Shown here piece after piece: positions 31,622-43,149 of a stretch of 64,000 nucleotides of DNA (position 1 is its first letter; every line of letters begins with the position of its first letter). The DNA is from Armigeres subalbatus (taxonomy: Eukaryota > Arthropoda > Insecta > Diptera > Culicidae). A program made the position numbers and the translations under genes. The stretch is taken from positions 39,748,120-39,812,119 of the forward strand of contig NC_085141.1 of NCBI RefSeq assembly GCF_024139115.2, given 5' to 3'. The notes under the pieces were generated by a model. It did no database searches, was not told the DNA's origin, and was given only the letters and a program-made list of their open reading frames with translations.

Positions 31622-32977
31622 TTAAATAGTCAGCTTCGTTTTCAGAACGTCCGATGCTTCCTTGCATGCCTGGACAAACTTCTGGTAGTCTTCGGAGTTA
31701 ACATTGCCGGCAACGTTGCGGGTAACGTCGAAACAATCGGTGATCAGCATCGGTGGATTCGTTTTTCGAGCATTGATGACATGTTTCGGTCGAACCCTAG
31801 CTTCACTCAAAGATGCACCGTTCCGGGTCCAATCGAATAGGGCCCAGTAGTTGAAGAATTCTTGCACCAGCGTCAGAAAATTGATGGGGAGGCTGTACAG
31901 AGTGATACGTTCTTCAAAGTTGGTGTTGTACAGATTGTTGATCTTTTTAGGCCCGATGACCAGAGGGGCGATGGGAGGAAGGTATTGCTCCGATTGCATG
32001 TAGAATATAATGAGGCTGGTGAGGACATTATTGTGGAATTTGTCGCTGATGCCCACATACATTTTCCATTGCTTGAGTAAGTAAAACAGTTTACGGCCCA
32101 TCGGTTGCAGTCTAAAAAAGTAGTTGATGATTTTGCCGTTGCCAACAACATAAGGACTGTCGAATGTAACATCCAGCCTAAGTTTCAGGGTGTGAACAAA
32201 TAAGCGGAGAACTTTAGGACCTTCTGGGATCTGTTTTTCAACGTCGACGCTGTTCTGATTTGCCTTCGCCCATGCAAGAACTTTGTTGTACGCGTTTTTT
32301 GGTTTCATGTTGATTTCCGATTTTATGAACAGATCTAGATCAGATTCGTGGTTACCGATCCCAATGACACGTGAGCCAAAATGTTCGATCGTCATCTTAG
32401 GTATAAGAGGTCCTAGATTTGCCTTGAGATAGGTAGTTACGGCTTCATATGGGGTGTTGTTTAGGACTTCCATACCGAGGGTGCAAAGTATTTCAAGTTC
32501 CGTTTCGCGGACTTCTTGAAGATACTTGGCCGCTTTCGACAGCTGATAAATGGCAGGTTCTTTTTGTCGCGGCACCAAAGTTTGACTTGGAGGAATATCT
32601 CTGTCTGGTAGACAAAAGCCGATGCGTGATGCATGCATTTTACTTCCCAGATGTCTTATTGCGTTTATTGACATAGTGTTGAGATGAATAAGAAACCACG
32701 CAATTGCACCCTCATATCGGCAATTATGGATTCCACTGTCAGTACAGGTGGCACATGTGTAATCAAAAACGTACTTCCATTTGGCGAAGGTAACGTCTTC
32801 TGTGAAAGTGTCCGCTGCGAAATGATCGCTCCTCACGCTTTTTGATTGAATGCTGTCCAAATACTCTGCTGCTTTCAGCAAAAGATTCGCTGTGAACTGT
32901 TCAATATTTTCATAATTATTGTTGTATATCTCCAAAATCTTCATTCCAACTTGTACATAAAGGTTGAATAGGATGGC
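31622..32977 (-). CDS. non-canonical poly(A) polymerase / terminal nucleotidyltransferase, last exon
   Basis: The exon begins at 32,977 after an acceptor (AATCCACAG) in phase 0 and encodes 451 residues to a stop. About residue 200-216 it has FGSRVIGIGNHESDLDLF, matching the nucleotidyltransferase pattern hG[GS]x9-13Dh[DE]h; LRLDVTF near residue 268 supplies the third acidic residue. RPMGRKLFYLLKQWKMYV-like helices and the region PPMLITDCFDVTRNVAGNV fit the PAP-associated domain of GLD-2/TUT-type enzymes. These add A or U to RNA 3' ends. A Cys-rich N-terminal piece (CATCTDSGIHNC) precedes. The longer open frame to 33,037 is intron read-through. All three catalytic acids are intact and no lesion is seen. 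Upstream exons were not found; a LINE lies beyond 33.8 kb, so they must be further right or in 33.04-33.83 kb. Confidence 0.85.
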   Translation of the reverse strand, partial: AILFNLYVQVGMKILEIYNNNYENIEQFTANLLLKAAEYLDSIQSKSVRSDHFAADTFTEDVTFAKWKYVFDYTCATCTDSGIHNCRYEGAIAWFLIHLNTMSINAIRHLGSKMHASRIGFCLPDRDIPPSQTLVPRQKEPAIYQLSKAAKYLQEVRETELEILCTLGMEVLNNTPYEAVTTYLKANLGPLIPKMTIEHFGSRVIGIGNHESDLDLFIKSEINMKPKNAYNKVLAWAKANQNSVDVEKQIPEGPKVLRLFVHTLKLRLDVTFDSPYVVGNGKIINYFFRLQPMGRKLFYLLKQWKMYVGISDKFHNNVLTSLIIFYMQSEQYLPPIAPLVIGPKKINNLYNTNFEERITLYSLPINFLTLVQEFFNYWALFDWTRNGASLSEARVRPKHVINARKTNPPMLITDCFDVTRNVAGNVNSEDYQKFVQACKEASDVLKTKLTI

Positions 32978-33012
32978 CTGTGGATTTGAACAGAAAAAAA
33001 TGAAAGAGTTAA

Positions 33013-33825
33013 AATTAGGGCTGTGACGATGTAGCATTTATCGATAATATAGATTGGATTAATAAAATATCGATAACGTTTTGATATCGAGTTTTGGATA
33101 TCGATGTCGGGTCCGATACCCGATAATGAATACAAAGCGAAACAATAATATTTATTCTAACATTTTTATCTTATATAGCAAAAATGTGCTATGCAATAAA
33201 TAATCAACGAGTCCATGATGTCATTTTAGCTACTCAACGGTTTTTAAAGCCACACTATCAACATTGTGCAACAAAAATAATATTTATGCTCTACTTTTTC
33301 ATAGTTTGTTTCACTTTTAGTACCGGCATAACCAAAAATTAAATTGAAATAATATGTAGAAAAAATACGGATTGAATCGGTCAAAGCAGTGTACTGTTGG
33401 ATTGTAAAGCGTTGTTTGGCAAAGTTGTTTAAAGGAAATTGGCTCCTATTAGCTTTTTTAATCTGCGAGCTTTACCACTTGATAAAATGTATTATGATCA
33501 AGAGTAGATAAAATGAAAACGTCATATATTTCATTCCCAGTAAAAATTAAATTTTTGAACTTTGAGAAGATACTTTTTATCAAATGACAAACTTTAAAAC
33601 CCTTGTATTTGGACTATGAAGCAGTTTGGTTTAGTTTAGTTCAGAAGTCTGTGAGAAAAGTTTAGATCAAATTAGTCGATTAACATGTTTTAACATTTCT
33701 TGTGACAGACATGTTTACATTCATCACCAAATAAAGTCATATCGGCGATATTTTCGAGTAAATTATCGACGATATCGCATTTTAAAATATCGGTTATCGT
33801 ATCGATAATTTTAACCCGATATGAA
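33013..33825. repeat. AT-rich tract with ATCGATA motifs, possible decayed hAT-like element
   Basis: TAGGGCTGTGACGATG at 33,023 looks like a transposon start, and ATCGATAA/TTATCGAT motifs cluster near both ends (33,040-33,130 and 33,740-33,815) in inverted sense. No exact ends or target duplication could be fixed. No coding frame. Confidence 0.35.
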
Positions 33826-34238
33826 AGTCGGATCTTGAAACGTGAGAACTTTGAATGAACCCGCACGTGTTGGGCTCCTGGCTCGTGAGCTGCAGAAGGT
33901 CGGCGTGAGTGTGGCAGCCATCCAGGAAATACGATGGACCAGAACTGGAGAACTTGAATTCCGGGCGGTGGATCCCATAGCGAACACTTCATTCAAGTAC
34001 CACATCTACTATAGCGGCGGTGAACGAGGAGTTGGCTTCATGGTGATCGGGAAGCAGCTGAAGCGTGTTATCCGGTGGAAGCCGATAAACGACTGCATTT
34101 ACGTGTTGAGAATGAAGGGCAAATTCTTCAACTATAGCCTGATAAGCATCTATGCTCCAACGAACAATAAGCCTGATGGTGTGAAGAATGAGTTCTATGA
34201 GAGCCTTGATAAGGCCTACGGAGAGTGCCCAACACCAA

Positions 34239-34656
34239 GGATGTTATCGATCATTTAGTAATCTGCCTTCGATTATTTAGTAGTTTGTCAATAACTCTTT
34301 CCAGAGGCTAAATTTCAAAATGTGTTGTATGGTGGACTTCTAGTGCAAAGGTTTATCTTCAACTCTGCCTAACAGTTCGTTGTTTGAATATCACTAAGAA
34401 TGGAGCTATATCGCTAGTAGCAGTAACTCAGACTAAATGATTGCATATTTTATTATCATTTAGTTTGAGTATAGCAACGAGCACCGTAACTCCTTTAATA
34501 GTGGAATTTGAACATCGACCTGTTAAGAAGAGTTGTAGAAAAACCTTCGCACTAAAAGTCCACCATACAATACATTTTGAAATTAGGCCTCTGGAATGAG
34601 TTATTGACAAACTACTAAATGATCGAACGCAGATTACTAAATGATCGATAACATCC
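34239..34656. mobile_element. palindromic MITE, 418 bp, in LINE endonuclease
   Basis: GGATGTTATCGATCATTTAG and its inverse are the ends, and the arms pair almost to the middle. Removal joins the LINE at ECPTPR to HDVKIVIGD. CCAACAC occurs on both flanks and is probably part of the duplicated target. Confidence 0.85.
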
Positions 34657-35103
34657 TTGCGCCAACACACGATGTAAAGATTGTCATCGGGGATGCAAAT
34701 GCGCAGATCAGAAGAGAAAGTTTCTTTCGTCCTGTCATTGGTACGGAAAGCCTTCATTCCGCTACCAACGATAATGGTCTGCGACTTGTAACCTTTGTTG
34801 CTGCTAGAGGGATGGCAATAAGTAGTACCTACTGCGCACGTAAGAATATCCGCAAACACACCTGGCAACATCTGAGTGGAGACACTTGCTCATAGATAGA
34901 TCACGTGCTGGTCGACGGACCACATTCCTCGGATGTTATAGATGTAAGGTCCTTCAGAGGTTCGAACATCGATTCGGATCACTACCTTGTAGTTGCAAAA
35001 ATTCACGCGCGACTCTCCAGCGTCACGAATGCACGAAACAACAGAACGATGCGTTTCAATATCCAACGCTTGTCAGTTGAAGGAGTTGCTGAACAGTACC
35101 ACC

Positions 35104-35311
35104 AAAAGATATTTTAGTTACCAGATAAACATTGAATAAACATAAACCGAAACTCCCTTTGTTCTTCTGTCCGAAACATGTGTGGTACCTAACTGTCAAA
35201 TCGCATATATTTTTCGTTCATTGACATTTAGATCCGCTATCCTGGCCAGCAAAAGATGTTCCGGACAGCGACGACAGCGACAATCTTTATCTGGTAACTA
35301 AAATATCTTTT
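35104..35311. mobile_element. MITE, 208 bp, 8-bp duplication GTACCACC
   Basis: AAAAGATATTTTAGTTACCA and its inverse are the ends; GTACCACC lies on both sides (35,096-35,103 and 35,312-35,319). Removal restores the LINE codons EQYHQKLDERIG. An 8-bp duplication fits hAT-type elements (inference). Related to 27,384-27,522. Confidence 0.87.
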
Positions 35312-36468
35312 GTACCACCAGAAGTTGGACGAGCGGATAGGAGATGCCACCGGATCTGGCGACGTCAACAGATTGTGGGAAAATATCCACGAAGCTGTGA
35401 CTACAGCAGCGCAGGAAGTGTTAGGCACTGCACAGCGACGCCACCGAAATGGTTGGTTTGATGAGGAGTGCCAGCGAGTGACGGACGAGAAAAATGTTGC
35501 TAGGAGTCGAATGCTAGTGGCTCGTACCCGTTCCAGCAGAGAGTGGTACTGTGTAGCAAGGGTAGACGAGCAACGAATCCACCGCAGAAAAAAAGGCAAC
35601 ACGAAGAGAGTGTTGTAGCATAAGTGCAGGAGAACATGGATAGAAACGATATGCGGAGGTTTTACACAACTATCAATGGCGTGCGGCATAAGACTGCGCC
35701 AGTGCCCGCCATGTGCAATGACCGACAGGGGAATTTGCTGACAGACAAGACTATGGTGGCAGCCAGGTGGAAGGACCACTTCGAAGATTTGTTGAACGGT
35801 GAAAACGAAGGTGTATTAAGGAGCAGGTTGGACATAGTCGGCGACGGTCAAGCTGTGGAACCACAAACGCTGTACGAGGTTAAGACGGCTCTAAACGAGC
35901 TGGAAAACAGTAAAGCTGCTGGGGAGGACGAGATCCCGGTCGAGCTTTTCAAACACGAAAGTGAGCAGCTGCTTCGATCAATCCACCACATTATCCAGAA
36001 AATATGGGAGGATGAAGAACTACCTGCCGGCTGGTTGGATGGCCTCATAAGCCCAATCTATGAGAAAGGGCACAGACTAGAGTGTTCCTATTACAGAGGG
36101 AATTCGGCGTACAAAATCGTGTGGCGTATCCTGTTTAACAGACTGAGACCGCGTGAGGAATCCTTCGTCGGCGAATGCCAGGTAGGTTTTCGTGAGGGCC
36201 CATCAACGACGGATTAGATGTTTATCCTGCGGATGATCCTTGATAAATTCCGGGAGTACAACTTGCGGACGCACCATCTGTTCATTGATTTTAAAGCAAC
36301 GTACGATTCAGTGAAGAAAAATGATATGTGGCAGATAATGTCCGAATATGGTTTTCCGGCGAAACTGATTAGACTGATACGTGCAACGGTAGATGGCTCT
36401 AAATTAAGTATTCGGATTGTAGACGAAGTGTCAACCTCGTTTGTGACCTTAGACGGATTTTCGAAATT

Positions 36469-36731
36469 AATTCTCGCGTGATTTTTGAAAACGTCGTAAG
36501 TCCAAATGAGAGACTCTCTTTTATTACGCTCTCTTTTGCTAATATCTAGGCTAGTTTAAAATTTGTTGCAATATTTTCACCTCAGCACACTAGACAAAGC
36601 TATTTTCTTTAGATCGGTACTGGAAAATCCAATATAAATGTTAGTATGGCTTTGTAATAATCGAAAGAGAAAGTAAACAAAGAGAGTCTCTCTTTTGGAC
36701 TTACGACGTTTTCAAAAATCACGCGAGAATT
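36469..36731. mobile_element. MITE, 263 bp, in LINE RT
   Basis: AATTCTCGCGTGATTTTTGA and its inverse form ends of about 45 bases, continuing through GTCGTAAGTCCAAA. Flanks are LINE RT coding sequence with about ten codons missing at the site. Confidence 0.83.
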
Positions 36732-37144
36732 GTTCAATATTGCACTCGAAGGCGCTATTATGAGATCTGGCAGAAATTTGCTCTATACAAAACTCTGATT
36801 CTACCAGTGGCCCTTTATGGACATGAAGCATGGACGTTAAAAGAGGCCGGGAAAGCTTTCGGGGTTTTCGAGCGAAAAGTGCTGCGTGCAATACTCGGAG
36901 GGAAACTAGAAAATGGTGTGTGGCGCAGACGCATGAATCATGAGCTGTATCAAGTATACAATTAAGAAAATATTGTGAATCGTATAAAATACGGCAGACT
37001 TCAGTGGGCTGATCGCTTAGTGCGAATGTCGGAAGAAAGACTAGCGAAAACAATATTTAACAGAGAACCAGATAGGGGCCGGCGACTTCGTGGAAGGCCA
37101 CGAACACGCTGGCTACACGCGGTGGAATCGGACCGGATTCATTA

Positions 37145-37640
37145 CGAATTACTCGTAAAAAATTCGAATAAATTTTCATTACAAAGGCGTTTTTACAAAA
37201 ACTGCAAACATTTTTTTTTGTTGTGGAAACTCAAACAGTTTTTGGTGGGGAATTCAAATAATTTTTCGTGGAAGTTTTCAACAATTTATTTAGAAATTCC
37301 CGAGAGTTTCCATCGATAATTCCAAAGAATTTGCATTAGAACTGCCGAAGATATTTACGAAGTATTATCCACGGGAATTTCGAAGAATTTTGCTTATATG
37401 TCCAAAGAATTCCTCGCAAAAATACCGAAGAATTTCCGAAATAATGAAAAAATTTCCGGGGACTTCCCAGAAAATCTCCAGTGGATATTCTGAAGATTTT
37501 CTCATGGAAATTTCGGAGAATCGCCTTTACAATTTCCAAAGAATATCTTTTGGGCATTCCAAAGACTTTTTCTTGGATATTCCAAAATGCTTCCTTTGTA
37601 AATTAAAAAAATCCGTTGAAGTACGACATAATTCAATTTC
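37145..37640. repeat. degenerate low-complexity TTCC-AAGAATTT tract
   Basis: Imperfect repeats of AATTTC, GAAGAATTT and TTCCAAAGA run through the stretch with no fixed period. A similar texture is seen at 40,330-40,830. Short frames here are by-products. Confidence 0.55.
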
Positions 37641-37867
37641 CACAGTTTCCAAAGAAGTGCCTGCCGACCTGGGAGCTGTACTTCTTTTCAAGATATTTTG
37701 CTTGAAACTCGCAAATTTCCTCTCGGTGTTCAATGTACACGTTATGATTTTCTCTCATCGAATTATCATTGTGTTTATCTTTATAAAATAATTTACAAAG
37801 ATTTCGTCAATTTACTGCATCGTATAAATTAACGTGTCGAATGTTAAATTATCTCATATCCTCCACT

Positions 37868-39432
37868 TAAGGTACCCCGGGGCAAGTGGGACCTAAAAAA
37901 ACGCTAGTTCAGCAAAATCGTTAAAGCATACTTAAAAAACAGGTTATTTCAGAACATTAACCACTGATACATCATTATATGCTTCCATTGTTGAAGTGTA
38001 GAGGTGTTGGAAGCCATTTATTCAATTACAAAAATATTGAAAGTGCAAGAAATCAATTTTCCTTCAGGACCCACTTACCCCTTCAAACGGGGCAAGTGGG
38101 ACCTATTCTGTTTTCAACTGTCGAACGAAACTAATTTGAGGAATGTAGATAAACTGTTCATATTATTTCTGAGTATTGGTATTTTCAGATCATGGATGGA
38201 GATTGGGTGCATGTAGGACTTTATTTTTGCAACAAGAAAGGGATTATAATGTTAGTAGATATGAAAACAAGACAACAGCCGATTTACTGTTTATTTTGCT
38301 GTTGTCTTGTTTTCCATTAGCTTATTTTTGTACTAGGGGTAATGACGGCTTTGGCAGGTTTTGTTCTATTATTGGCAGGGGGGTTTTTTATGACTGATTA
38401 TGCTCAAATTTGGCCCAAACATTCTTTGTATATCAAAGAATATTATGGCCAAATTTGATAAAATTCGGTCGACAAAAACCCCCCTGCCAATAATAGAACA
38501 AAACCTGCCAAAGCCGTCTGTTCCCCTAAATGTTTAAGGTGGCAAGGATAAGCAAATATTTATTCACTTATCGTATGAATAAATATTTCTCTTTTTAGAA
38601 CACAAATTATTACATAAATCAGTATTTCAGCAGAAACGTTTTTATTCAGGTGATGCTCAGTTTTTTTTTATTTGTAACAGAACAAAATAGCCAATTTATG
38701 TGTTAAGCACTTTGTTTATCTGAAAATCTGAAGTTTGAAGTTGAAAATAACAAAACACAAGACAAATCCTGTTGACCTATTGTAGAATAAATAGATTATT
38801 TGCGCTGTAAACGGAAGAATATCGCGTAGTTATAGCCATTGCTCTTCTTCATGCGTTCATGATTTTCAGAATGTAAAATACACATTTGGTTAAAAACTGT
38901 ACAATACTTTTTAACAAGGAAATCAAACTGCATCTGATTCAGACCCATATGATATATGAATGACGAAGTTATTTTTCACTAGTCAACCACCTAAAGACAA
39001 TCAAAATAGCTTTATCGAAAATGTTGTTCAAATATGTCCCACTTGCCCCATATATGTTAAAACTCAAGGACAAATGAAAGTAGCAGATTTTGGCTTTAAT
39101 TAAAAAATTTAAATCGTTTTCGATGACACACAATTATTTAATTGCTCACAATATTCACTTTCCACATCAATGATAAATTTAGAAACGACTATTTAGTTGG
39201 AAATCCATTGAATAAAAATAAAAATAATAGATTTTACCGGTAGTTTAAAGTCATGATCAAGAAATAGCATTAGTATGGTGCCTCAAACGGTTTTGATTCC
39301 AAATATTTTTGTGTCGGGTGAATTCGTTGATAGTTCTGCTTCATCTTCCTTGAACATTGTTACCATCAAAAACGTTCATCGATTCATCTGCAGTCATAGT
39401 ACCCACTTACCCCGTATTTTCCCGGGGTACCT
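37868..39432. mobile_element. non-autonomous TA-target DNA transposon, 1,565 bp
   Basis: AGGTACCCCGGGG at the left and CCCCGGGTACCT-type inverse at the right are flanked by TA (37,866-37,867 and 39,433-39,434). GGGGCAAGTGGGACCT recurs at 38,092 and inverted (TCCCACTTGCCCC) near 39,036, so the terminal motif is repeated subterminally. The interior is AT-rich with no transposase. A smaller MITE is nested at 38,336-38,526. Confidence 0.82.
38336..38526. mobile_element. TA-target MITE, 191 bp (copy 2), nested
   Basis: Same family as 26,525-26,715 with TA on both sides; inserted in the 1,565-bp transposon, hence younger than it. Confidence 0.87.
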
Positions 39433-39894
39433 TATGTTGAATCCATCGAAATATTTAAAATGACGCCAGAAAATTGAAATTTGTTAAAAAATGAGCTACA
39501 TTATTTAGTATATTTAGTATGAGTTGATTTTTACGTGTACTCTCTCGGCTGCGCTCAAAATGCACAAAACCTCTCTCGATGCGATGGATACTTTTTGACA
39601 GCTTACTTTGGAGATCCTTTGACACTCGTTTTGACTCTATCCGCAGCTCCCAGCTGCCGACAATAAAAAAAATCTAGTAGAATCTGCAATAAAATCCAAG
39701 TGAAGATTTTGAATTTTTTTTGAAAATTTTTATAGAATACTTTGGAGAATTTTCCTGCTCAACACAGAAGAATTTCCTGGTGAAATCCATGACTTTTACT
39801 TCAGTGAAATTCATTACATTTTTATGGAGAAAAGAAAACCGGAAAATCCTAAAAAAAATCAAACGAGTGAACTTCACGCAAAGCTGCTGTATAA

Positions 39895-41276
39895 GAGCAC
39901 CTCCACGGGAGTCCCCATCTGGGTCCCTATCGCTATTTCCGAGCCCTTTATAGGGACTCACTTGTACACCGGAGGTATCTAAACAGGAATGTAAAATAAG
40001 AACGCAACTCAAAATTAGCCGTGAGTTTCCAAATTTAGCGCCCCATACTGGGTTGCTAAATTTCCATACAGGGTTGCTATTTTGTGAAACGTCACTTTGG
40101 TATTGATAAAAATTGCAGAAAATTTGTTTTTCTTTTTCAGAATAATTTCGCCGTAAATTAAATAGCAAGGGAAATATTATCTTTTTTGGATCTAGTGCCC
40201 CAATACAACTTCACGACGTAATTACAGTAATTAATCAACTATAATGAGAAGCGTTTCGCCCCAGCTAGAGCCCGAAATATTCATAGATTTTTCGCGAATG
40301 AAAATTCTCCTGTTTTTATTTTGCAAGTTAATTCGAGGAGGTCTTCCAGGATTCCCTCCGAAAATTCCTTTTGTAATTGTTCTGTATGTCCTGCAAGTAA
40401 AAGTAGCTCCTCCAGAAATCTCCAGAAAGTTTTTTTTTGCTGTAGTTCGTTTAAAAATTATTGTATTGGAAATTCAGCTAGGATCCCTAGAAGATTTTTC
40501 CGGGAGTTCTCCAGCAATCTTTGTGTTCTTTCAAGAATCTTTAGCAGTTCTCCCAGAATAGTTTTAGGCTTTCTTCTAGATTCTTTCGTTTTTTTTTGTA
40601 TTGGAATTGCCCTATATTTTTTTTGTGGTTCGTTTGAAAACATAGTTTTTTTTTCAAGAGAATTCTCCGGATTATTCCGGATGCTGCTACATATGTTTTC
40701 CTTCAAAAACTCTGGAAGAATTTCTGCAGGATTTTGTCAAGAGATTCCTGTAGGAAAACTGGTGGAAATTTCAGAAGAACTTTCTTCGACTGGAAGTATA
40801 AATTTCCGAAGGAAATTTCCAGGATCCAGAAATCCAGAAGGAATAATGGTGATAAAATTTACTATGACGGGTCTCCAGTTAGCCTTGCGAGCAAAAGCGT
40901 AGAATTGCCCTCCGGAGATGGCGAGCGCTATTCTTGATTTGGCCAAGGATGTTTTCGAGTGGGCTCCTTGGGCATAGTTGTTACACAAAACACATACTCA
41001 AACAATGGCGGGCACAGGAAAGCTTTCAATTAATAACTGAGGAAATGCTAATAGAATACTAAGTTGAGCAGCTAGCCAAGTTCCAGTTGGAATATAGAGC
41101 CATTGAAGAAGATGATGACTACTTTTAGCAACGCCCGGTGAGAACTTGATATGTTTACGAAGTCGCTATACCTAAAACAGAAACCACCGGTGGGAAGATG
41201 GGGCGCTATCCTAAAATAGCACTCGAGAAGGAGCGCTATTATAAGAATAGCGATGAGGCCTGCCGTGGAGGTGCTC
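39895..41276. mobile_element. non-autonomous DNA transposon, 1,382 bp, TAA duplication
   Basis: GAGCACCTCCACGG and its inverse CCGTGGAGGTGCTC are the ends; TAA flanks both (39,892-39,894 and 41,277-41,279). A 3-bp TAA/TTA target is the hallmark of PIF/Harbinger (family knowledge). CGCTATT-type motifs recur near both ends. No transposase frame is visible; 40.24-40.90 kb is low-complexity TTCC/AGAA sequence. Confidence 0.8.
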
Positions 41277-41279
41277 TAA

Positions 41280-43149
41280 ATCGTTAAAAAAAATTAAAAG
41301 TCTACGTACTAGTAGTAGTCGTAGACTAAGAGTCTATGTGGTTTATGGACAGCCCCTTTGGTGTTCGGTTGAATTGCGTTTGAACCATTTTAACATGCTG
41401 CTAAATCTTTTCAGCTACCTCTGACTTCTTTTTCATGAAATACAGTATCGTAATCCGGGGGAACATTGATCATTTTTTCCCCCGTAAGTGTAAGTAATCA
41501 TAGCTTTCTTCATATTTTTAAAACGAGTAGTGCTACATGTAGAACATATAAGGTGGTTGTTCTTGATTATTTGGTAATTTTAAACTTGTTTTAAAAATGT
41601 TTTTGCCGAGTTTTTTTTATTTTTTTTTAATTTGGGTTAACTTTGATCAATCATCTATTTATAGAGAAAACGTATGCAAACGCTTTAAGGTAGGCAATTA
41701 TAGTTGGAATCTCTTACGCTGAGGCGATGTGCATCGATTGTTTCGAGAAAGACATCATCACCGCCAGTGGAATTATCTGGTTTTTCAACAATATATATCA
41801 AAATTTCGGAACAAAAACTATGGATTAACCAAGAAAATAAGATTGCTTATCACACAACTATAGGTACGAGCTTAATTTGTTTGTTATTATACTTGTTTTG
41901 AGTGCTTTTTTTGGCAGCTTGCCGAAAGTTCAATAATTAATGTTGATTTTATTGTTCAAATTTTGGCGAAAAATAAATGCAGTTTTATCCAAAGGTTAAA
42001 TCATTCGGCAGCAAATTTAGTCACGAATAAGATACCTAACTCACTATAAGTACAGTATCCCCCCGCTTATCCGGACCTCGCTAGTCCGACGACTCGTTAG
42101 TCCGGATCTCGCTAATTCGGAATTTTCCGGATTAAAAACTACAGTATATCCCCGCTGATCCGACAAATGTATGGCCGGACTATCGGCTGATCAATGTTAC
42201 TCCGGTGATGAATGTTCCCCCGGATTACGTACCACGGGAAAAAATTCTAAATTTTCATGGAAAAATACTCGGGATTTAAACGGAATTTTTATTCGGAATT
42301 TAGGAGACAATTCTCGAGCAACATATGATTAGGGCCGAAAAACCAACAAAGCTGAACCGAAAAAAATGAGGTTCAAATTTTCTATGACCAATTTAATTCA
42401 TTTATTGAAGTAGAAACTCATTTCATTTCCAAAACCATGTCAATACTATACGTAAATGGTTATATTATAACAGCAGATCAAGATTAATTGAAAAACCCTT
42501 CGAAATCTACAAAATATCAGCTAAAACAAAAATCGCGCCGTTTACTCGCATCACCGGCAACACGTCTGGTTTTTAAGCCGTTTGCTCAAAGCTACTAACA
42601 CCATCGGATTTGTTTAGATTTGTTAGCCAGAGCAGTTCTGCTATGCGATATATCGAAAACCTATTAAGAATATACATTTTAAAATAACTTGAAGCTAGTT
42701 TTTCTAAATAAACAATATAAAGTGAACGGCCTAAAAACCAAAGCAAACATTCCGCATGGTAGTTAAGGGCGCCAACAAAGGACTTAAAAACCACAACGGT
42801 GCAAATGGTTCATGAGACGTTCACTCAAAATAGCAATTAATGTGTTTCTTAAGAGATATCAAGTACGGAGTTTTAACTAGCATGAAGAATAATTTACAAA
42901 GCAATCGTTCATGCCAGAAAATCAAAAATCATGGTTTTGGTTTATAAGCCGTAATCATATGTTACGCGAGAATTCTTAGGATTTCATTATTGAATTGGAT
43001 ATTGCATGGAATTTTCAAGGAAAGCATCGGAATATTCACGGATAGTTCTTTGGCGTAACGGGAAATTTTACGTTATCGATTGGGAAATTCTACGAAATCT
43101 TCGTGAAAAACTGGAATGTAGACTTGACTTTATCGGAATTTCAACTCGA
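41280..43149. other. intergenic; pogo/Tigger-like end at 42,053
   Basis: At 42,051 TACAGTATCCCCCCGCTTAT followed by CGG/CCG-rich repeats, and again at 42,141 TACAGTATATCCCCGCTGAT, look like two starts of pogo-type elements. No matching right end was found. The rest is AT-rich without recognised genes. Confidence 0.45.

Larger units (their letters stand above)
33836..37140 (+). pseudogene. second RTE-like LINE family, RT active site deleted, three MITEs inside
   Basis: Endonuclease: VRTLNEPARVGLLARELQKV, AAIQEIRWTRTGE, FKYHIYYSGGERGVGF, then after a MITE VKIVIGDANAQIRRE and IDHVLVDG, SDHYLVVAKI. Linker: RRHRNGWFDEECQRV. RT: VELFKHESEQLL, SPIYEKGHRLEC, VGECQVGFREGPSTTD, HHLFIDFKATYDSV, LIRLIRATVDGSK. 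At 36.47-36.73 a MITE occurs where LRQGD-type sequence is expected, then LFNIALEGAIMRSG jumps directly to ILPVALYGHEAW, so motifs including the YADD box are missing. The C-terminus reads FGVFERKVLRAILGG and RLQWADRLVRMSEERL. Frameshifts near 35,620 and 36,775 and stops finish it off. A distinct family from 58.5 kb. Confidence 0.82.

Noticed and set aside
33013..33825. 5' exon of the nucleotidyltransferase gene
   Set aside because: No in-phase donor with an upstream ATG could be found on the minus strand; sequence is ATCGAT-rich repeat.
36975..37319. 114-codon frame as a separate gene
   Set aside because: Its first half is the LINE C-terminus (RLQWADRLVRM) and the rest is low-complexity read-through.
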